Of a DNA stretch of 33,525 nt, positions 30,800 to 33,525 are shown piece by piece. The notes beneath the pieces are model-generated. The model saw nothing but the letters and a program-made list of their open reading frames with translations, had not been told where the DNA came from and searched no databases. This DNA is from Candidatus Altarchaeota archaeon. GTDB taxonomy: Archaea > Altiarchaeota > Altiarchaeia > IMC4 > SCGC-AAA252-I15. The translations under genes and the position numbers were made by a program. Every line of letters begins with the position of its first letter. Within the stretch, counting starts at the first letter, position 1. Location of the stretch: assembly GCA_028712125.1 (NCBI GenBank), contig JAQTQS010000004.1, positions 1 to 33,525 on the forward strand, read 5' to 3'.

Positions 30800-30827
30800 A
30801 AAGGCCAGTATTAAAAGGATTAGGGAC

Positions 30828-31481
30828 ATGAAATTCTACATCGACACCGCGAACATCGAGGAAATCAAAAAAGCAGCACGCTGGGGCGTAATAGACGGGG
30901 CGACGACGAACCCGACACTCATGGCAAAAGAAGGCCGCGACTTTTCGACCGTCGTCAAAGAGATTACTGCAATACTCGACGGCCAGCTCAGCGTCGAAGC
31001 CATGGGTCCTGAGGCTGAAAAGCTCATAAAGGAGGCTAGGGAATACGCGAAGATGTCAAAGAACATCGTAATCAAGATACCCATGACCCAGGACGGCATA
31101 CAGGCCGTAAAGACATTGAGCAAGGAAGGGATCAAGACGAACGTAACGCTCGTATTCTCGCCAAACCAGGCGCTCCTCGCAGCCAAAGCCGGCGCGACCT
31201 ATGTCAGCCCGTTCATCGGAAGGCTCGACGACATCGGCCACGACGGCATGCAGGTCATAAGGGACATAATGGCGATATACAAAAACTACGGCTTCAAGAC
31301 GCAGGTCATAGTCGCAAGCATCAGGAACCCGATGCACGTCACCGAAGCCGCGAAAGCAGGCGCCGACATCGCGACCGTACCATACAACGTCCTTGAAAAG
31401 ATGTTCACACACGCCCTCACAGACAAAGGCCTTCGCATGTTCAGCGACGACTGGGCGAAAGTAGCCAAATCTAGCAAATGA
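30828..31481 (+). CDS. transaldolase / fructose-6-phosphate aldolase-like (TalC type)
   Basis: A 217-residue short transaldolase-family TIM-barrel enzyme. [31 protein letters not shown] is the diagnostic N terminus; the Schiff-base lysine is K83 in [37 protein letters not shown] and the C-terminal [15 protein letters not shown] follow. Such enzymes exchange dihydroxyacetone units (making sedoheptulose 7-phosphate from fructose 6-phosphate and erythrose 4-phosphate) or cleave fructose 6-phosphate. In an archaeon without a full pentose-phosphate pathway it may supply C7 or C4 sugars. The next gene overlaps by four bases (ATGA) and encodes a heptose-bisphosphate phosphatase-like protein, which fits a heptose route. 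Confidence 0.93.
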   Translation: MKFYIDTANIEEIKKAARWGVIDGATTNPTLMAKEGRDFSTVVKEITAILDGQLSVEAMGPEAEKLIKEAREYAKMSKNIVIKIPMTQDGIQAVKTLSKEGIKTNVTLVFSPNQALLAAKAGATYVSPFIGRLDDIGHDGMQVIRDIMAIYKNYGFKTQVIVASIRNPMHVTEAAKAGADIATVPYNVLEKMFTHALTDKGLRMFSDDWAKVAKSSK

Positions 31482-31978
31482 ACAAGGCTGTATTCTTGGA
31501 CCGGGACGGCGTCCTCATCATAGACACCGAATACCCCGGCGACCCGAAGACGATACGATTCATACCCGGCATCGGCCCGGCAGTCAAATCCCTGAACCAG
31601 AAAGGCTTTAAGGTCATCGTCATCAGCAACCAATCAGGCATAGCACGCGGCTTCTTCCCAGAGGAGAACGTCAATAAAATCAACGAAAAGATAAACAAAA
31701 AACTGGGAGAAGAAGGCGCCCGCATAGACGCATTCTACTACTGCCCGCATCACCCGGACGAAAACTGCCAATGCAGAAAACCAAAGACCGGGATGCTGGA
31801 ACAGGCCGGAAAAGACTTCGGCATAGACTTCAAAAAAAGCTGGATGATAGGCGACGCAATAAAAGACGTCGAATGCGGGGAAAAAGCAGGATGCAAGACG
31901 ATACTCTTGTCAAAAGAAAAACACGAAAAATACAAGACGGCGGAAAACCTGCTAGAAGCGGCTAAGATAGTAGAGTGA
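31478..31978 (+). CDS. gmhB: HAD phosphatase, GmhB (heptose 1,7-bisphosphate 7-phosphatase)-like
   Basis: A 166-residue HAD enzyme of the histidinol-phosphatase/GmhB group. Nucleophile motif FLDRDGVLI (D8, D10), motif II VISNQSG, the zinc loop [14 protein letters not shown] that marks this group, the lysine in RKPKTGM, and motif [15 protein letters not shown]. In bacteria GmhB dephosphorylates D-glycero-manno-heptose 1,7-bisphosphate on the way to ADP- or GDP-heptose. The ATGA overlap with the transaldolase gene suggests the pair acts in one pathway, for example making an activated heptose from sedoheptulose 7-phosphate. No isomerase or kinase of that pathway is in the window. Confidence 0.88.
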   Translation: MNKAVFLDRDGVLIIDTEYPGDPKTIRFIPGIGPAVKSLNQKGFKVIVISNQSGIARGFFPEENVNKINEKINKKLGEEGARIDAFYYCPHHPDENCQCRKPKTGMLEQAGKDFGIDFKKSWMIGDAIKDVECGEKAGCKTILLSKEKHEKYKTAENLLEAAKIVE

Positions 31979-32059
31979 AAGCAGCAAAAAAAATCTTAAA
32001 ACTACAGACGATTTACAGAAGAATTATTAACAGAGATAGATGGGGATAATATAGTGCTT

Positions 32060-32083
32060 ATCTTATTGTTTCTTTTTATCAAA
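32060..32083 (+). terminator. possible T-rich terminator after gmhB-like gene
   Basis: Two T-rich runs (TTATTGTTTCTTTTT) lie about 85-100 bases after the stop at 31978, in AT-rich spacer. Archaeal termination often needs only such tracts. The rest of 31979-32128 shows no gene. Confidence 0.35.
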
Positions 32084-32106
32084 TTATTTAAAACCTAAAG
32101 AAATGT

Positions 32107-32124
32107 GCTAGTCCACCAGCTAGC
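32107..32124 (-). terminator. possible hairpin terminator of the surface-protein gene
   Basis: GCTAG-TCCACCAG-CTAGC lies five bases beyond the stop of the minus-strand gene and is followed on that strand by T-rich sequence (ACATTTCTTTAGGTTTT). Confidence 0.35.
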
Positions 32125-32128
32125 TATT

Positions 32129-33525
32129 TTAACCGCTTAAACTGCTCCCGCGGCTGCTGCTGGAACTAGCCCGGCTGGAGCTGGAGGAAGCAATACTAGC
32201 GATGCTAGAGCTTCTCTTGCTCGAACTGGATGACAATCTGCTGCTGCTGGAAGAAGCCTTGCTGGTGGTGGCAAAACTCTTCTTACTGGAAGATGAAGAA
32301 GCCCTACTACTGCTGGAAGAAATCTTGCTGCTGCTCCGGATTTGGTTGTAGGAAGCCTTGCTGCTGCTGGAACTAACCTTGCTGCTGGAAACAGAACTCT
32401 TCCTGCTTGATGATGATGACGCCCGGCTGCTGCTTGAGGAAACCTTGCTGCTGCTTTGGATGAGAGTGTAGGATGCCCTGCTGCTGCTGGAACTAACCTT
32501 ACTGCTGGAAACAGAACTCTTCTTGCTTGATGATGATGACGCCCGGCTACTGGTCGAGGAAGCACGGCTGCTACTGCTAGTTGAATTCATATAATAGCCG
32601 TCCGCCCTGATAACTAAATTGTAGTCGAAATCAGTGCTTTGAAGACTATACCATCCCTCGCCATTAGGTTTAACAAATGAGCGATGGTACTGGCGACCGT
32701 TTGTATCCATGCCTAAACCGACGTCCATGCCCAAAAACTGGCGGTAGCCGAGGTAAAAGTCGCCAGACGCCACAACCACGCTCAGATTAGTGATGTTATT
32801 CCATCCCAAGACAGGCGTGTAATTGAAAGGCCTATAGAGTATGCTATTCGGAAGCGTCTTCGTATCATCACCGGCATTCCCTGAACCCTTTGGAAAAATC
32901 CCGGACGCTAAAGCCAAACCATAGCCAATATCACGGCCGATGGCGCGCGAGGGATTCAAACGGCCGTCATCATCCCAGACGTTTATCTCCACTTGGGATG
33001 CAAGGTTCCCTGAATGCACGTAAAAGTGCATGGACGTCAGGTTAAACGGGTACCGGGCGGGCGTGAACTTCACCGCCCACGCGCCCGGAACGCCCGCATC
33101 GTTAAAAGTCAATCCGTTCTCGCTACTGCCGTCGTCATAGGCAAGCTCCACACTGATCGCAAGGCTTGAGCCTACCGAATTCAGGCTGGAAACAACGCTG
33201 CTCGAACTGCTGCTACTGCTGCTGCTTGAGCTTATCTGGCTGCTGCTGGTGCTGGCGATAATACTGCTGCTCGAAGAACTGCTGCTGCTACTGCTTGACG
33301 ATGAACTCGGCACTTCGTATAAATTGGACAATTCAGTTGATGAAAGCATTCCATCATAGAGCACCATCTCATCCAGGTACTTTTCCTCAACGCCGCAGCT
33401 AGGACCGCCCGCGCACCTGGCGCCCATAAAGACCAACCCATTGCTGTCAACCTTGGCACCAGAATGGGCTAAACTAGCATTAAGAACATTGTCTATATAG
33501 ATGTATACGACGCTGTCATTCACCT
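32129..33525 (-). CDS. polyserine-linked surface protein with LamG-like domain (N terminus beyond right edge)
   Basis: The frame runs off the right edge, so only the C-terminal 465 or so residues are seen. First comes the end of a LamG/concanavalin-like domain (VVYIYIDNVLNASLAHSG...EKYLDEMVLYDGMLSSTELSNLYEV), then a polyserine linker of about 45 residues. A beta-sandwich domain of about 205 residues follows (ELAYDDGSSENGLTF...WAVKFTPARYPFNLTSMHFYV), which I do not recognise. The last 145 residues are polyserine broken by Arg/Lys-Ala/Val pairs, with a 40-residue tandem repeat. It ends without a membrane anchor. Such proteins are typically secreted or surface-bound and heavily O-glycosylated on Ser; that is inference, though the GT-C and flippase genes fit. 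Confidence 0.85.
   Translation of the reverse strand, partial: VNDSVVYIYIDNVLNASLAHSGAKVDSNGLVFMGARCAGGPSCGVEEKYLDEMVLYDGMLSSTELSNLYEVPSSSSSSSSSSSSSSSIIASTSSSQISSSSSSSSSSSSVVSSLNSVGSSLAISVELAYDDGSSENGLTFNDAGVPGAWAVKFTPARYPFNLTSMHFYVHSGNLASQVEINVWDDDGRLNPSRAIGRDIGYGLALASGIFPKGSGNAGDDTKTLPNSILYRPFNYTPVLGWNNITNLSVVVASGDFYLGYRQFLGMDVGLGMDTNGRQYHRSFVKPNGEGWYSLQSTDFDYNLVIRADGYYMNSTSSSSRASSTSSRASSSSSKKSSVSSSKVSSSSSRASYTLIQSSSKVSSSSSRASSSSSRKSSVSSSKVSSSSSKASYNQIRSSSKISSSSSRASSSSSKKSFATTSKASSSSSRLSSSSSKRSSSIASIASSSSSRASSSSSRGSSLSG
32221..32580 (-). repeat. 120-bp tandem repeat, about three copies
   Basis: Units at about 32221-32340, 32341-32460 and 32461-32580. The last two are nearly identical at the DNA level (e.g. 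CTGGAACTAACCTT at both 32368 and 32488); the first is more worn. Each codes for 40 residues of Ser-rich sequence with SSSSSRAS and KSSVSSSKVS patterns. Rich in CTGCTG triplets, thus prone to slippage. Confidence 0.8.

Overview
The window reads as archaeal chromosome. It carries a HerA-type bipolar helicase, an archaeal/eukaryal-type ATP-dependent DNA ligase, TATA-like boxes about 25-30 nt upstream of start codons (suggesting many leaderless mRNAs) and archaeal-style NSUN and SPOUT RNA methyltransferases. The host background is GC-rich. Several stretches are visibly AT-rich and look acquired. The lineage cannot be fixed from sequence alone; a DPANN-like or other poorly sampled archaeon is plausible, but this is inference.

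Layout. 1-3.07 kb: housekeeping genes (partial DNA ligase and herA on minus; a divergent TrmJ-like methyltransferase on plus). 3.04-3.73 kb: an AT-rich single-gene insert bracketed by two 64-bp direct repeats, each encoding the end of the methyltransferase gene. 3.7-8.1 kb: a membrane protein, lysA, an unknown gene and a GT-C glycosyltransferase. 8.1-8.8 kb: a membrane protein/XRE repressor pair behind a double operator. 8.8-12.6 kb (minus): an m5C RNA methyltransferase whose PUA-like domain is a separate overlapping gene, then a phosphohexomutase and a sugar nucleotidyltransferase fused to a ribbon-helix-helix domain. Three hairpins lie between the methyltransferase and mutase genes.

12.7-19.5 kb is the most novel-looking region. 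A receiver-histidine kinase hybrid on plus abuts, stop to stop with no spacer, a convergent paralog with a degraded ATP-binding domain. That pseudokinase ends a tight minus-strand series of seven tandem paralogous small genes of no family I recognise. They share an N-terminal motif like MxxKTxQxGG and a C-terminal block like DGPxxxFxLD...VLxxLGVxRxxIxxDPxxF. I infer an undescribed signalling system with a duplicated effector or target family.

19.7-20.4 kb: a pair of overlapping small multidrug-resistance/ArnE-F-like genes. 20,407-26,944 is a complete 6,538-bp AT-rich transposable element with perfect 17-bp terminal inverted repeats, a 9-bp target duplication and seven copies of a GGAGCA motif at its ends. 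It inserted at the stop codon of the second transporter gene without destroying it. It carries a SWIM/DDE transposase, a small zinc ribbon, a winged-helix protein, an unknown 454-aa protein, a C5 DNA methyltransferase, a Vsr nuclease and an HNH nuclease: apparently a mobile restriction-modification cargo.

27-33.5 kb: surface-glycan and sugar genes (zinc-ribbon epimerase, flippase, GT4 glycosyltransferase, transaldolase, heptose-bisphosphate phosphatase-like HAD) and a polyserine LamG-like surface protein cut by the right edge. Together with the mutase, nucleotidyltransferase, GT-C enzyme and small transporters, these suggest cell-surface glycosylation as a theme of the window.
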